Assembly: GCF_023155095.1 (NCBI RefSeq)
Contig: NZ_JAKNDA010000008.1
Coordinates: 1-64,000, forward strand
Source of the DNA: Idiomarina aminovorans
GTDB taxonomy: Bacteria > Pseudomonadota > Gammaproteobacteria > Enterobacterales > Alteromonadaceae
DNA length: 64,000 nt
Reading direction: 5' to 3'
Shown here: piece after piece, positions 1 to 9,300 of the stretch
Numbering within the stretch: the first letter of the stretch is position 1
Layout: each line of letters starts with the position of its first letter
Program-made: the position numbers and the translations under genes
Notes under the pieces: generated by a model
Told to the model about the DNA's origin: nothing
The model's input: only the letters and a program-made list of their open reading frames with translations
Database searches by the model: none

Positions 1-87
1 AATCCATTCCGAACTCAGCAGTGAAACACACCAGCGCCGATGGTAGTGTGGGGTCTCCCCATGCGAGAGTAGGTCACCGCCAGACTT
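1..87 (+). rRNA. rrf: 5S ribosomal RNA, 3' part (5' end outside window)
   Basis: The first ~87 bases match the second two thirds of gammaproteobacterial 5S rRNA, including the conserved CCGAACTCAG and GGTAGTGTGGGGTCTCCCC segments and the closing GCCAGAC. The 5' third lies before the window. The gene is followed at once by a strong terminator, so this is the end of an rRNA operon. Confidence 0.95.
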
Positions 88-97
88 TAATTCTAAG

Positions 98-127
98 AAG
101 CCCTCAGCTGACGCTGGGGGCTTTTTT
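98..127 (+). terminator. rRNA operon terminator
   Basis: An 11-bp stem (98-108 with 113-123, one G-U pair) and a TGAC loop are followed by seven T residues. It is a strong Rho-independent terminator just after the 5S rRNA. Confidence 0.9.
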
Positions 128-344
128 TATGCGTGCGCGGAAATAACGCGACTCTGACACTTCTCATTGCCGGACATCGTATCTTCCTCCGGCACCCCAC
201 CTTATGTGACCATCAGGCTACGACCAAAGTCCAATTCCTCTGGTTAACACTTGCACTACTATTATTAAGCTGTCTAATCTGATAGGAAAATTACACTACT
301 ATAGATATGTATCTTGATAGGGAGCATCAGTTAGGTATCAGAAA
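128..344. other. Spacer between rRNA terminator and tamB 3' end
   Basis: These 217 bases separate the plus-strand rRNA terminator from the stop codon of minus-strand tamB. I see no ORF with a ribosome site, no RNA gene and no strong hairpin. The nonamer CACTACTAT occurs twice about 45 bases apart, with no evident meaning. Confidence 0.6.
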
Positions 345-3300
345 CTAGTTTTCAATGGTATAGATCAGATCCCCACCTTGACCTTCGGTAGTTGAAGTAG
401 ATTCAAAAAGGAGCCTGTCAGACAGGGTATAGCGCAGAATAAAAGTGGAGGTTGGTTCTAATAAACCGATTCCGTATTTAATATACAGCTGAGGTGACAG
501 ATATTTACCAATGTATAGGGATGTATCGTTAACATCGCTAGTTTCAGAATCTAAGGACACTTCATCCAAATCGAAAGTATCTTTTATTCCTTCAGTAAGG
601 AACTTGGTGCTTCGTCCCCCCACTAGCAAAGCTGCCTGAAGTTCGAGGTTATTAACGTCGCCCTGGCTCCCCGGCGGTTTGCCAAAGAGCAGATAGGAAA
701 GAATTGTGCTATCGGGAAGCAGAGGTGTTGAAAAAAGAGTTAATTCTGGTTGATCGATTGTTCCTGTAACCCGAGCTCCGATATTTTTAGGTGTGCGCTG
801 GTTAATGCCATTTTTCTCTATCTTACGGGTTACCCGAAGGTTTAATGAAGGCGTGTTTAAAGGCCCTCCATTGAAAAGTAAGTCGCCTCGTTCTATCGCT
901 AATTTTTGACCATAAATTTCATAATCACCGGTAACAACACCTATTGTGCCGTTTCCGCGGGTGACTGAATTAGGTTGTTGCGTGATTTGTAGTTTACCCT
1001 GAAGATTACCGGCAAAGCCTAAAGCTTCGACTCTAACGTCTTTCCCCAAACTGACGGTTACATCGGTTTTAGTGGAAAACAGAGGTTCTTCCTTAGGTTC
1101 ATTTTTTAAAGTTACGTCAGCCGACTCGGTGACCGCCTGATCCAATTCAACAGGAGTTATTTTTGCTTTGGGCATTTTGAGGTTGCCAGTTATGGTGACG
1201 AGATCGTTATCCAGCTCCAGGCTTACATCGGGCGATGCAACTAATAAAAGATCCGGAGTATCTAAAATTAATAACTCTTCGCCTTCGATAGTCAGTAGAC
1301 CTGTTCGCTTGAAGGCATTGAGTTTGCCTTTTATGAGGACATTCCCCCGACCAACGTTCCCGCTTGCATTAATTGTAAATTGACCCACGTTAGCGTCTGC
1401 TGTTAATTCGGCTTGTAACTTAGTGATTAAAGTGCCGCTGGCTAGTATTACAAGCCTGTCGGCGGATAAATTAATATTTCCTGAAGCGGTCGGATCGTTT
1501 AAGTTACCGGCTATATCAATTAGAGCGCTTGTATCGCCATCGCCAATATCAAGTTGTGGTGTAAATAAACTAATTAATTCTAAGCCTTTAGAATTTAATG
1601 ATAGTTTACCTGATATTGAGCTATCTACCGCTACTGTGGCAATGGCGAGCTGTCCTTTTAGATTAAAGTTGAACTCTTCGGCTTTAGCGGTTAATGCAAC
1701 ATCGATTCCTTCGTCATTACTGTTTTTAGCGGTCAAATTGAGCTTATTTAAAGTAATAGTGTCTTCTGCGGCTTGAACCTGACTGTTATCGGCGTTGATC
1801 ACACCTTTAAGATGGGCGAGTTTCATACTTTGATAATTGAAAGACCCCTTAATGTCGGCAGAGACAGAGCCATTGATCTTGTAATGAGCGTTAGGTAAAG
1901 CAAATGCTTGTAGTAAATTTAACGGCACCTCACTAGCATAAGCCTCAAAATCGAGTAAGTTTTTATTTTGCTCCACTTGCACACACAGAGGATTATCAAT
2001 TCCGCTATAAATCAAACAAATCGGGGAAGCATCGAATGTGAGACGCTGATAATCAAAGCTGGCTATAACAGGCTCGTCCAGGTGAATAGCATTATAGTCA
2101 GGATGCTTAAGCATCAGTTTATCGACACCTAACTCAAACTCTGTCTGATTAAATAAGCCATTAATGCTACCTTGTACTAAGGTCTGGCCTCTAATATCAG
2201 AGAGCGCATCAAGCTTTTGCGAACGTACCTCCCAGTTTAACTTCCTGCCCGGACTGAGTGCTCCCTCAGCTTTAACGGACTGTTCTCCCCAATTGGCTTC
2301 GAACTGATCAACGAATAAGTAGGGGCTCAACATCCGCAATTCAAACTTTGCTTCAACCGGACTCTTTTGATAATTCCCGGAGAGATTAGCGCTTAAGGAT
2401 ACACCGTCACTCCAATCGATATTGGCTTTGCCGACGACTTTTTCGTTGTTCTGCGATAACTGTATATCGACGAGTCTAAGGCTTTCGGGTTTAAGTTTAG
2501 CTTCTGTAGTAAGCATCAAATTTTGTTCTAAAAAACCCGATAGCGCATTACTCAAATTTATTGTCAGGTCATCTGGGGCACCTTGTACCTTCAAATTACC
2601 GTTGCGACTGACAATGTCATTTGGCTGGTAGGTAAGCTCATCCCAGTTTATCAACGCATTAATCATTGGCTTAGTATTAAGCGCCGAAATGCTTCCTGTC
2701 AGCGAAAACTGCCCTTGAATAACATTTTTAGGACGAACATTTACTGAATCAAACAGTACGGTACTATTTTGGTAATGAAGGTTGCCGTCTATGTCCGCAC
2801 TTTGCTGATTGGCTGTAATGGAAACCTCAGGTGCTAAAATTGCCTGCTCTAAAGTTCCGTTACCTTTTATTGCTCCGCTGAAATTAAGATCAAGGTCACC
2901 CGCATTCATACTGGCTAACCAGGGTTTTAAATTATTATTTGCCCAATTACTGTTAAATTGCCACTTGAGCTTATTAAGCAGCTGCTCAACTTTTGCGTTA
3001 ATCTGACCTTCGAGACCTTCTGAAAACTCACTACTGACTGTTAAAGAGCGTGTGTCACCCGCTATCTGACTCTTTACTTTAAGTGATGGGAAGTCAGGGG
3101 AATGTAAGTGCGTATTGTTTTTAATGTTACTTAAAAAGGGATAAGACAATTGAGTGGTACCTGAGATCGAAGTGCTCAGGTATTGATGCTCTATACCTAA
3201 TTCTTTAATACTTAACAGGCCGTCAGTATTAATTCTGGCTGCCGCATGAATATCAAGTTGTTGTGCCGGCGTTTCAAGAATAAAAAATTGACTCTTCTGA

Positions 3301-3722
3301 ATAGTAAAACTGCGTATATTCAGGTTTAGCGGTAGTTCTATTTTTATATTTTCAATAGATGTTTCGGCATTAGCAGTCTGGCTTTTATTCTGTTGTGCTC
3401 TGACCCGAACTTCGCCACCAATGCTTTCAATTTTGTCAATCCGCACAACGCCGGATAATAAAGCGAAGGGCTGCCATTTTATTTGTAGCTGATCCGGCGT
3501 GTAGCTAAAAGTTTCACTGTTAAAGCTAAAACCATCAAACTCAAACTCATCGAGCAAAGTCCCGCTAAATTCGTTGTACTGAATAGAGGCAGGTAGATAT
3601 TGTTGCGCTTGTGACAGTAGCCATCGACTGCCGGTTTCAGTAGCAACCAGACTGACTGCTGCTAGGGGAATCAGTAAAATAAGCAGAAGTACAATGCTTG
3701 CCAGCCAACGATACAACCTCAT
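345..3722 (-). CDS. tamB: Translocation and assembly module inner-membrane protein TamB
   Basis: TamB is a large inner-membrane-anchored AsmA-like protein that spans the periplasm and works with TamA in outer-membrane protein assembly and lipid transport. The 1125-residue product has one N-terminal membrane anchor (about residues 8-27). A long beta-rich periplasmic body with repeated short strands follows, and then the conserved C-terminal DUF490/TamB domain (last ~350 residues, including a GxLQGKLQI-type stretch and a barrel-like end). Length is somewhat below the ~1260 of E. coli TamB. The start ATG overlaps the tamA stop by 4 nt, so the two are translationally coupled, as in most proteobacteria. 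Family assignment rests on the domain plan and on tamA upstream. Confidence 0.93.
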   Translation of the reverse strand: MRLYRWLASIVLLLILLIPLAAVSLVATETGSRWLLSQAQQYLPASIQYNEFSGTLLDEFEFDGFSFNSETFSYTPDQLQIKWQPFALLSGVVRIDKIESIGGEVRVRAQQNKSQTANAETSIENIKIELPLNLNIRSFTIQKSQFFILETPAQQLDIHAAARINTDGLLSIKELGIEHQYLSTSISGTTQLSYPFLSNIKNNTHLHSPDFPSLKVKSQIAGDTRSLTVSSEFSEGLEGQINAKVEQLLNKLKWQFNSNWANNNLKPWLASMNAGDLDLNFSGAIKGNGTLEQAILAPEVSITANQQSADIDGNLHYQNSTVLFDSVNVRPKNVIQGQFSLTGSISALNTKPMINALINWDELTYQPNDIVSRNGNLKVQGAPDDLTINLSNALSGFLEQNLMLTTEAKLKPESLRLVDIQLSQNNEKVVGKANIDWSDGVSLSANLSGNYQKSPVEAKFELRMLSPYLFVDQFEANWGEQSVKAEGALSPGRKLNWEVRSQKLDALSDIRGQTLVQGSINGLFNQTEFELGVDKLMLKHPDYNAIHLDEPVIASFDYQRLTFDASPICLIYSGIDNPLCVQVEQNKNLLDFEAYASEVPLNLLQAFALPNAHYKINGSVSADIKGSFNYQSMKLAHLKGVINADNSQVQAAEDTITLNKLNLTAKNSNDEGIDVALTAKAEEFNFNLKGQLAIATVAVDSSISGKLSLNSKGLELISLFTPQLDIGDGDTSALIDIAGNLNDPTASGNINLSADRLVILASGTLITKLQAELTADANVGQFTINASGNVGRGNVLIKGKLNAFKRTGLLTIEGEELLILDTPDLLLVASPDVSLELDNDLVTITGNLKMPKAKITPVELDQAVTESADVTLKNEPKEEPLFSTKTDVTVSLGKDVRVEALGFAGNLQGKLQITQQPNSVTRGNGTIGVVTGDYEIYGQKLAIERGDLLFNGGPLNTPSLNLRVTRKIEKNGINQRTPKNIGARVTGTIDQPELTLFSTPLLPDSTILSYLLFGKPPGSQGDVNNLELQAALLVGGRSTKFLTEGIKDTFDLDEVSLDSETSDVNDTSLYIGKYLSPQLYIKYGIGLLEPTSTFILRYTLSDRLLFESTSTTEGQGGDLIYTIEN

Positions 3723-5446
3723 AAGTCTGGCCCCAGCGTAAAGTGCAGCCGCCAGGGCGTGCCGGGTTCGTCAATTGCCTGAGCCAGATCAAGGCGAACG
3801 GAGCCAATAGGCGAAATCCAACGAACGCCAAAGCCGATACTTTGTTTCAGCTTCTCATTCGGCTCAATCATGGAGTTACCTATATCGGTGAAAAGCGCGA
3901 TGCGCCAGTTTTCCTTAAAGCGATAATCAATTTCTGCACTTGCAACGGCCAGGTAGCGACCACCGATAACCGTTCCGGTGTCATCCTCGGGTCCCAATTG
4001 CTCGTAAGCATAGCCGCGGACACTATTATCTCCGCCGGCAAAGAAGCGCAGCGAAGGTGGCAACAGATCAAAGTCTTCAATATAGGTCGCGGCGGCTTCG
4101 GTCCGGGCAAGAAAACGTATTCTGTCCGTTACAGGGACAATCGCTTTAAAGCCGAGTTCAAGGCTTGCCATATCTGCATCGGACAAAAGCGCTTCACTTG
4201 CCGCTTTTAAGCGCACATCGAAACGGAATCCTTTGTCTATATTCAAGCGACCATCTGCTGTCATATAGTTCCAGTTAGCCTGGGGTATAAAAAATTGGCT
4301 GGTTCCTGAGCTTTCGCCAATCTCGAAATTATCGCGTTGCCAGCTTAACCCATACTCACGACGCCACTCATTCATCGCAATGACATTAGATACGCCTAAG
4401 CGATAAAGTCGGTTAACTTGCCCTTCGTTGTCTTTATCAGACGCTTCTGCGCGTATCTGATAATAGTCGGACTGCGGTTTTTGGCCGGGAATGGTGTAAT
4501 TTGCTCCTACGCGGCTTTCGACTTGAGATAATTGCATTATTCCACGTAATTGATGACCCATCGTATTAACCCATCGACGGTTAAGACTGGCACTAACCCG
4601 AGCGCCTGTGTCTGTACCGTAACCGACACCATACTGGTATTGGTTTCTAAAGTTAGGTTCCGAACTGACAGCAACAGGCACCCTATTATCGTCCGCATTA
4701 CTCCATTTTGGAGTAACCTGAACGTGAGAAAAATACCCGCTATCACCTAAGGCCACTTGTAATTGGCTGAGTTCCTGAGTGTTGTAACCTTCCCCCGGTT
4801 GGAAAGGAACATATCGTTGCAGTAATTTGTCATCGAGTATGTCTTGTTTAAAGGTGGTCTTGCCATATTGATAGCGTTGTCCGGAGTCAAACAGAACTTC
4901 AATTTCTGCAGTATTTTTATCTATGTCAATTTCAACGTCATGTTTTAGAAGCCGAGCGTCGTGATAACCGCGCTGGCTTGCTAAGGATAATAAACGTGAC
5001 TTAGCTTGTTCGTACGTACTGTGAATGAAGCGTTGCTCTTGTTTGAGCCCGATGTTTTCCATGACCGTATTGAAAGCTTTATCATCAGCTGCGTCACCCT
5101 GTATTTTCCAGCTGTTCGCTGAAATTTTTACAGGAGCATTTAATGTCACTTGATAAGAGGCAGACCAACCATAGTCGACAGTTTCTAGTTGAGCATTAAC
5201 GTCAACCTGATAATATCCATAGGGACGAAGTGCTTTTTTGATATTTTCAGGCGCCTGCCGGTGCAGATACCTGACTCGATAAGCGGCATAGCTTTTATTT
5301 TCGTCAAGACGCGCTATTTGCAATAGCGCCATAACATTGGCGTACTCGTTCCCGTCAACACCTGACACCTCAACTTCAACTGAAGCTTGAGCCAGGGCGC
5401 TGAAAATTAAAGTACAGCAAAAAAGAATACGTCGAAAATAAGGCAT
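3719..5446 (-). CDS. tamA: Outer-membrane translocation and assembly factor TamA (Omp85 family)
   Basis: TamA is the outer-membrane partner of TamB. The 575-residue product begins with a Sec signal peptide (FCCTLIFSALAQA, cleaved near residue 21). POTRA domains follow over roughly residues 25-260, and then a 16-strand Omp85 barrel (about 285 to the end) with the FFAGGDNSVRGYAYEQLGP signature typical of the family's lid segment, ending in a terminal beta strand. An in-frame ATG 33 bases upstream (5479) would add 11 residues. I prefer 5446 because it gives a normal signal peptide, although neither start has a convincing ribosome site. The gene is first in a tamA-tamB operon and diverges from the HDOD gene across about 90 bases. 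Confidence 0.92.
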   Translation of the reverse strand: MPYFRRILFCCTLIFSALAQASVEVEVSGVDGNEYANVMALLQIARLDENKSYAAYRVRYLHRQAPENIKKALRPYGYYQVDVNAQLETVDYGWSASYQVTLNAPVKISANSWKIQGDAADDKAFNTVMENIGLKQEQRFIHSTYEQAKSRLLSLASQRGYHDARLLKHDVEIDIDKNTAEIEVLFDSGQRYQYGKTTFKQDILDDKLLQRYVPFQPGEGYNTQELSQLQVALGDSGYFSHVQVTPKWSNADDNRVPVAVSSEPNFRNQYQYGVGYGTDTGARVSASLNRRWVNTMGHQLRGIMQLSQVESRVGANYTIPGQKPQSDYYQIRAEASDKDNEGQVNRLYRLGVSNVIAMNEWRREYGLSWQRDNFEIGESSGTSQFFIPQANWNYMTADGRLNIDKGFRFDVRLKAASEALLSDADMASLELGFKAIVPVTDRIRFLARTEAAATYIEDFDLLPPSLRFFAGGDNSVRGYAYEQLGPEDDTGTVIGGRYLAVASAEIDYRFKENWRIALFTDIGNSMIEPNEKLKQSIGFGVRWISPIGSVRLDLAQAIDEPGTPWRLHFTLGPDL

Positions 5447-5535
5447 TGAAGTGCTATACCAGACAAAAGGTGTCAACATAATCGCATGCTTTAAGATTTT
5501 ATGTAAATTATTAGGCTCAACTTGTTGGAGATATC

Positions 5536-6393
5536 ATGGCGATAGAAATTACGACAGCAGAAAAGCAGTTGTTACAAAGAGTCAGTATTCCGCCGCGCCC
5601 TCAAACTCTGTTAACTGTCAGTAGTGAAGCCAAAAAAGACGAGCCTGATGTGAGTGTTATAGCCGAGTCAATTTCTGCTGATATGGGTATAGCAGCAGCG
5701 GTTTTACAGGTTGTAAATTCTGCCGCTTATCGCCGGGCAAAGGAAGTCGACTCAATTCAGCAAGCGGTAATGACATTAGGATTCCGTCGAGTATTTCCAA
5801 TCGTTCGGGCCGTTGCACTGAAATCAGCGTTGTCCTCTGACTATGACCTTAATGAGTTTTGGCGCTATAACGAGTGGGTGGCTAGCGCCTGTGTACTGGT
5901 TGCGGAGTCTATTGGTCGTCCTGAACTTAGAGATCATGCCTACATGCTGGGTTTGTTTCAGAGTTCCGGTATTCCGGTAATGCTGGCTGAATTTGATGAT
6001 TACGCAGATTTGTTAAATGCGTCAGCAAGCACACCGTGGCCGACAATACAGACGAAAGAACAAGAATTATTTAATACCACCCATACGACCATAGGTGCGT
6101 TACTTGCTCAGCAATGGAAATTGCCTAAAATTGTTGTCGAAGTCATTTATTATTTATTTGAAGACAGTTCAATTTTTGCCTATTCCAGTGAGCTGGACAG
6201 TTTAACATTGGATTTATTAGGCATACTGAAAATAGCCCGTTATGCGGTCGATATGAGAACACGCAGTCTGGCCGGGGAAGAAGAGTGGCAGCAAGTGCAG
6301 GATGGGCTGCTGGAGCATTTTCAGATCGACGAGTTTAAGGTCGAAGAAATATTACAGATAGTTCACGAAGAGCTTTTTGATACTGAAGTTTAG
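5536..6393 (+). CDS. HDOD-domain protein
   Basis: The 285-residue protein consists largely of an HDOD domain (about residues 15-215), a non-catalytic relative of HD phosphohydrolases. HDOD domains occur in bacterial signalling proteins tied to c-di-GMP, chemotaxis and stress control. Visible family features are the PPRPQTL entry, the DMGIAAAVLQVVNSAAY segment and the helix containing QAVMTLGFRRV. No EAL, GGDEF or receiver domain is attached. The gene starts with a GGAG ribosome site (TTGGAGATATCATG) and stands alone, diverging from tamA and followed by tRNA-Trp. Its substrate or partner cannot be read from sequence. Confidence 0.85.
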   Translation: MAIEITTAEKQLLQRVSIPPRPQTLLTVSSEAKKDEPDVSVIAESISADMGIAAAVLQVVNSAAYRRAKEVDSIQQAVMTLGFRRVFPIVRAVALKSALSSDYDLNEFWRYNEWVASACVLVAESIGRPELRDHAYMLGLFQSSGIPVMLAEFDDYADLLNASASTPWPTIQTKEQELFNTTHTTIGALLAQQWKLPKIVVEVIYYLFEDSSIFAYSSELDSLTLDLLGILKIARYAVDMRTRSLAGEEEWQQVQDGLLEHFQIDEFKVEEILQIVHEELFDTEV

Positions 6394-6444
6394 TGATAAT
6401 TGTCTAATTTATCTGCAAACGGTAAGCTAACCCGAAGATATCGC

Positions 6445-6472
6445 TTGTCTGAACTCTCGGTGTCGGTATAAT
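6445..6472 (+). promoter_or_regulatory. Promoter of tRNA-Trp
   Basis: A TTGTCT -35 (6445-6450), 16-base spacer and perfect TATAAT -10 (6467-6472) place the start about 10 bases before the tRNA. Confidence 0.75.
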
Positions 6473-6488
6473 TCTTCGCTCAAGCGTT

Positions 6489-6565
6489 AGGGGCGTAGTT
6501 CCAATTGGTAGAACAGCGGTCTCCAAAACCGATGGTTGGGGGTTCGAATCCCTCCGCCCCTGCCA
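6489..6565 (+). tRNA. trpT: tRNA-Trp (anticodon CCA)
   Basis: The sequence folds as a full cloverleaf. Acceptor AGGGGCG (6489-6495) pairs with CGCCCCT (6555-6561), followed by discriminator G and an encoded CCA (6563-6565). The anticodon loop CTCCAAA gives anticodon CCA for tryptophan, and the T arm has GGTTCGAATCC. It is a lone tRNA gene with its own strong promoter. Confidence 0.97.
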
Positions 6566-6633
6566 GTTTCTCACTGGCTATCCTTCCCAAGCTTGAGTAA
6601 ACTGAACTTATCTGTCTATCAACGGTAATCGTT

Positions 6634-6954
6634 ATGCTCCCAGAATGGACCCGTCAACAACGTGCCGCATTGCAAGTTATGGGCATTCCCGTATGGCAAA
6701 AGAAAACGGCAAAACCACCTGTCTTTTATTATCGTCTGGGTCAGCTGTATATGCATGGAGCAAGGGAACTCCCGGTTTCCTTACCTGCTTGGGTTAATGA
6801 TCTTTGCCTTTATTTTGAACAGCGACCGGTTGCGGTAAAAGCGCCACTTCAAACTCCTATTCTAAGTGTTGATTATAACGACTGGCTGGATGAGCCAGTT
6901 TCAGTTGAACAGAAAAAGGCACTTTGGCAAAAGCTACAAAATGCAGAGCTTTAA
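6634..6954 (+). CDS. holD: DNA polymerase III psi subunit (HolD-like)
   Basis: HolD (psi) joins the clamp-loader complex to chi and so to SSB. This 106-residue protein is poorly conserved, as psi proteins are. Its N-terminal LQVMGIPVWQKK resembles the E. coli psi segment LQQLGITQWSLRR, which binds the clamp loader, and its C-terminal KKALWQKLQ resembles ALWQQI. Gene order decides the call: it overlaps rimI by 14 nt and lies upstream of prfC, as holD-rimI-yjjG-prfC does in E. coli. It is shorter than E. coli psi (137 residues). The segment between the two conserved ends is not recognisable. Confidence 0.78.
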   Translation: MLPEWTRQQRAALQVMGIPVWQKKTAKPPVFYYRLGQLYMHGARELPVSLPAWVNDLCLYFEQRPVAVKAPLQTPILSVDYNDWLDEPVSVEQKKALWQKLQNAEL

Positions 6955-7396
6955 CATCGAGAATTTTCGACCCGGTGAGCTTGAGTTTTCGGTTGAGAAA
7001 AAAGCACACCTAAGCCCCTGGTCATGGCCGGTATTCAGCCAAAGTTATGGTCAGCAATATCGTTGTCGGAGGCTGGTCAGCGGCCTCCGGATTATTGGTT
7101 TTACCATTAGCCAGCTAGTCGCCGGTGAATTGACTTTGCATAATATTGCGGTCGATCCTGACTATCAAGGTCAGGGTTTTGGTCGCAAACTGCTAGAAGA
7201 CTTACTGGAATACGCTGAAAAAAGTCATTGTATTGTTTTTCTTGAAGTTCGTGCGTCTAACGCGGGCGCTATTGGCTTATATGAAAGTAATGGATTTGAT
7301 ACGGTAGGTCGGAGAATAAATTATTATCCATCCGGCAAAGGCCGTGAAGACGCTTTGGTTATGCGCTGGAGCAGTCAAAAAAAGTTAACCGAGTAA
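6941..7396 (+). CDS. rimI: Ribosomal protein S18-alanine N-acetyltransferase RimI
   Basis: RimI is a GNAT enzyme that acetylates the N-terminal alanine of ribosomal protein S18 with acetyl-CoA. The 151-residue product has the GNAT core: the acetyl-CoA loop YQGQGFGRKLLEDL (Q/RxxGxG/A type), LEVRASNAGAIGLYESNGF and the family ending YYPSGKGREDALVMRW. I chose the ATG at 6941. An upstream in-frame ATG (6866) would place 25 non-homologous residues inside holD. The start overlaps holD by 14 nt, implying coupling. Confidence 0.93.
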   Translation: MQSFNIENFRPGELEFSVEKKAHLSPWSWPVFSQSYGQQYRCRRLVSGLRIIGFTISQLVAGELTLHNIAVDPDYQGQGFGRKLLEDLLEYAEKSHCIVFLEVRASNAGAIGLYESNGFDTVGRRINYYPSGKGREDALVMRWSSQKKLTE

Positions 7397-7423
7397 TTAT
7401 ACCATTGACAGAAGGGGAACCGA

Positions 7424-9121
7424 TTAAACTCCGTTAACGCGGTAGCGCTTCACATTATGCTCTAATTGCTCAGCAGTATTGGTCAGCTCTGTCATGTGCT
7501 CTCCGGCCTGCTGTGTTCCAGTGGCTGTCTGGTTCGCAATGTCGACAATCTTAGTCATGTTTTGATTGATGGTTTCTGAAACGGACGTTTGTTCTTCCGC
7601 TGCTGTCGCAATTTGAGCATTTTGCGTGTTGATAGTGTTAACTGACTCAAGCACCTGAGCAAGAGCGCTTTCAACTTCAGCGGCTTCTGCAACGCTGGTT
7701 TCGCTGCCTTCTTTTATCGATGACATGACGCTGGAAACCTGATGGCTTCCCTGTTGCAACTGCTCAATCATCGATTCAATTTCGTGCGTACTGTCTTGAG
7801 TTCTCTTAGCCAGAGTCCTGACTTCATCCGCGACTACAGCGAATCCCCGACCGGCTTCTCCCGCCCGGGCTGACTCTATAGCTGCATTGAGAGCCAGCAG
7901 GTTGGTTTGTTCGGCGATACTGCGAATGACATCAAGCACTGAACCTATTTCGGTTGAATGCTTATTAAGTTTTTCAACTTCGGTAGTCCCGTTTTCAACT
8001 TTTTCTGCTAAGCCATGAATGACATTGACCGCCTTAGTGAGTAAGTGGTTACTCGAATGGACCAATGCTTCCGCTTGCTCCGCCGCGGTTGAGGCTTCGC
8101 TGGCACTTCGGGCAACCTCATGCGATGCGGTTGCCAGTTCATTGATAGCGGTGGCAACTTGCTCACTTTCGGCCTGCTGCTCATTAACGCCCTGACGTGC
8201 ATCCTCAAGTACTTTATCTAATTGCTGTGTGGATTCACTGACCGATGTGGCTGAATGCCGAATATTGCTGACCATATTCGATACTTGATCAGCAAAATCA
8301 TTAAAGGCTTGGCCAAGATCAGACATTTCGTCGTTACTGTCTGTGTCCAAACGTTGAGTAAGGTCACCATCTCCTTTTGCAATTCTGTCCATTGCGTTCA
8401 GCGCATTACGCAGTGGCTGCGTGATTCCTTTAACAACAAACAGAGCCAGAGTGGCGATAATAAGTAATGCGATAACTGATGCAATAATGGTTTCAATGAC
8501 AGCTTTTGAAAGTGCTTCATCGACATTTCCTTCTATTCTGGCTGCTTCCTGTTCCAGCCCTGCCGTCCAAAAACCGGTGCCAATAACCCAGTTCCACTCA
8601 TCCAGTAACTGGGCGTAACCGAGTTTTGGGCTAACCTGTTGCCGGTTATTTTGCCAGTCATATTCGACAAAGCCTCCGCCACTTTCTGCGGCGTCAATAA
8701 GCTCCTGTATAAGGAAAACCCCATTGGGATCCTGAAAGTTGAATAGGTTTTTTCCCTCAAGGCTTTGATTCACACCATGAGCGATACTGACGCCCTGACG
8801 ATCATAGACAAAGAGGTAACCCACATCATCAGAATCATCGAAGCGTAATTGCCGGAGTATGTTTTTTGCCCGTTTCTGCCGTTCTTCTAACGAACCCAAT
8901 GAGGTATCTTTTACCAGGTGTTCAATGGCAGTAAAAGCTAATTCCATATAGTTGTGTAATTCTTCTCTGCTGTCCTTTTGCATTTGTGCTTTGAATTCTT
9001 TAACAGCATTTTGGCCGACGACAGTAGACTGGGATAAATTATACCAGGTTAAGAATACGGCAATAAGCACCGGCGGAATCAGTGCAAGGGAGAATACTTT
9101 GGCTTTAATCGTTAGTTTCAT
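7424..9121 (-). CDS. Methyl-accepting chemotaxis protein with single-Cache sensor
   Basis: This 565-residue chemoreceptor has TM1 near residues 7-27 and a periplasmic sCache_2-type sensor (about 35-195, with [16 protein letters not shown] and the [10 protein letters not shown] ending). TM2 lies near 208-230, a HAMP domain follows, and the long cytoplasmic coiled coil bears the highly conserved hairpin tip [31 protein letters not shown]. No C-terminal NWETF-like CheR-docking pentapeptide is seen. sCache sensors often bind small organic acids, but the ligand cannot be read here. The start is the ATG at 9121; a TTG six codons upstream is less likely. It occupies the place of yjjG between rimI and prfC in E. 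coli, on the opposite strand. Confidence 0.93.
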   Translation of the reverse strand: MKLTIKAKVFSLALIPPVLIAVFLTWYNLSQSTVVGQNAVKEFKAQMQKDSREELHNYMELAFTAIEHLVKDTSLGSLEERQKRAKNILRQLRFDDSDDVGYLFVYDRQGVSIAHGVNQSLEGKNLFNFQDPNGVFLIQELIDAAESGGGFVEYDWQNNRQQVSPKLGYAQLLDEWNWVIGTGFWTAGLEQEAARIEGNVDEALSKAVIETIIASVIALLIIATLALFVVKGITQPLRNALNAMDRIAKGDGDLTQRLDTDSNDEMSDLGQAFNDFADQVSNMVSNIRHSATSVSESTQQLDKVLEDARQGVNEQQAESEQVATAINELATASHEVARSASEASTAAEQAEALVHSSNHLLTKAVNVIHGLAEKVENGTTEVEKLNKHSTEIGSVLDVIRSIAEQTNLLALNAAIESARAGEAGRGFAVVADEVRTLAKRTQDSTHEIESMIEQLQQGSHQVSSVMSSIKEGSETSVAEAAEVESALAQVLESVNTINTQNAQIATAAEEQTSVSETINQNMTKIVDIANQTATGTQQAGEHMTELTNTAEQLEHNVKRYRVNGV

Positions 9122-9283
9122 TGGCGAATTACTCTGCAAGTTGTTGTTACTTGAATCGTTTAATACAGTTTACTGAGCATCTCTTTTAGACCTTAATAAC
9201 ATATTCGTCTCTTTTTATCGCACTCCTTTGTTTGTGTATCGGCATTAAATCAGCGAAAATAAGGGGCATAGTGAAATTTAACT

Positions 9284-9298
9284 ATTAAGAGTCTTAAT
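9284..9298. promoter_or_regulatory. 15-bp palindrome at the prfC ribosome site
   Basis: ATTAAGA-G-TCTTAAT is a perfect 7-bp inverted repeat with a one-base centre, ending two bases before the prfC ATG. It overlaps the place where a Shine-Dalgarno should be and no better ribosome site is present. As DNA it could be an operator; as RNA its one-base centre would force unpairing of the inner bases. Confidence 0.4.
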
Positions 9299-9300
9299 TG

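Noticed and set aside
232..310. CACTACTAT repeated twice before tamB end
   Set aside because: Two copies of a 9-mer in an AT-rich spacer, with no symmetry or context; not enough for a claim.
1423..1776. 117-codon plus-strand frame inside tamB
   Set aside because: It lies wholly antisense to a clear tamB and the translation has no coherent fold or ribosome site.
3743..4210. 155-codon plus-strand frame inside tamA
   Set aside because: Antisense to the Omp85 barrel coding sequence; basic, cysteine-scattered product with no family features.
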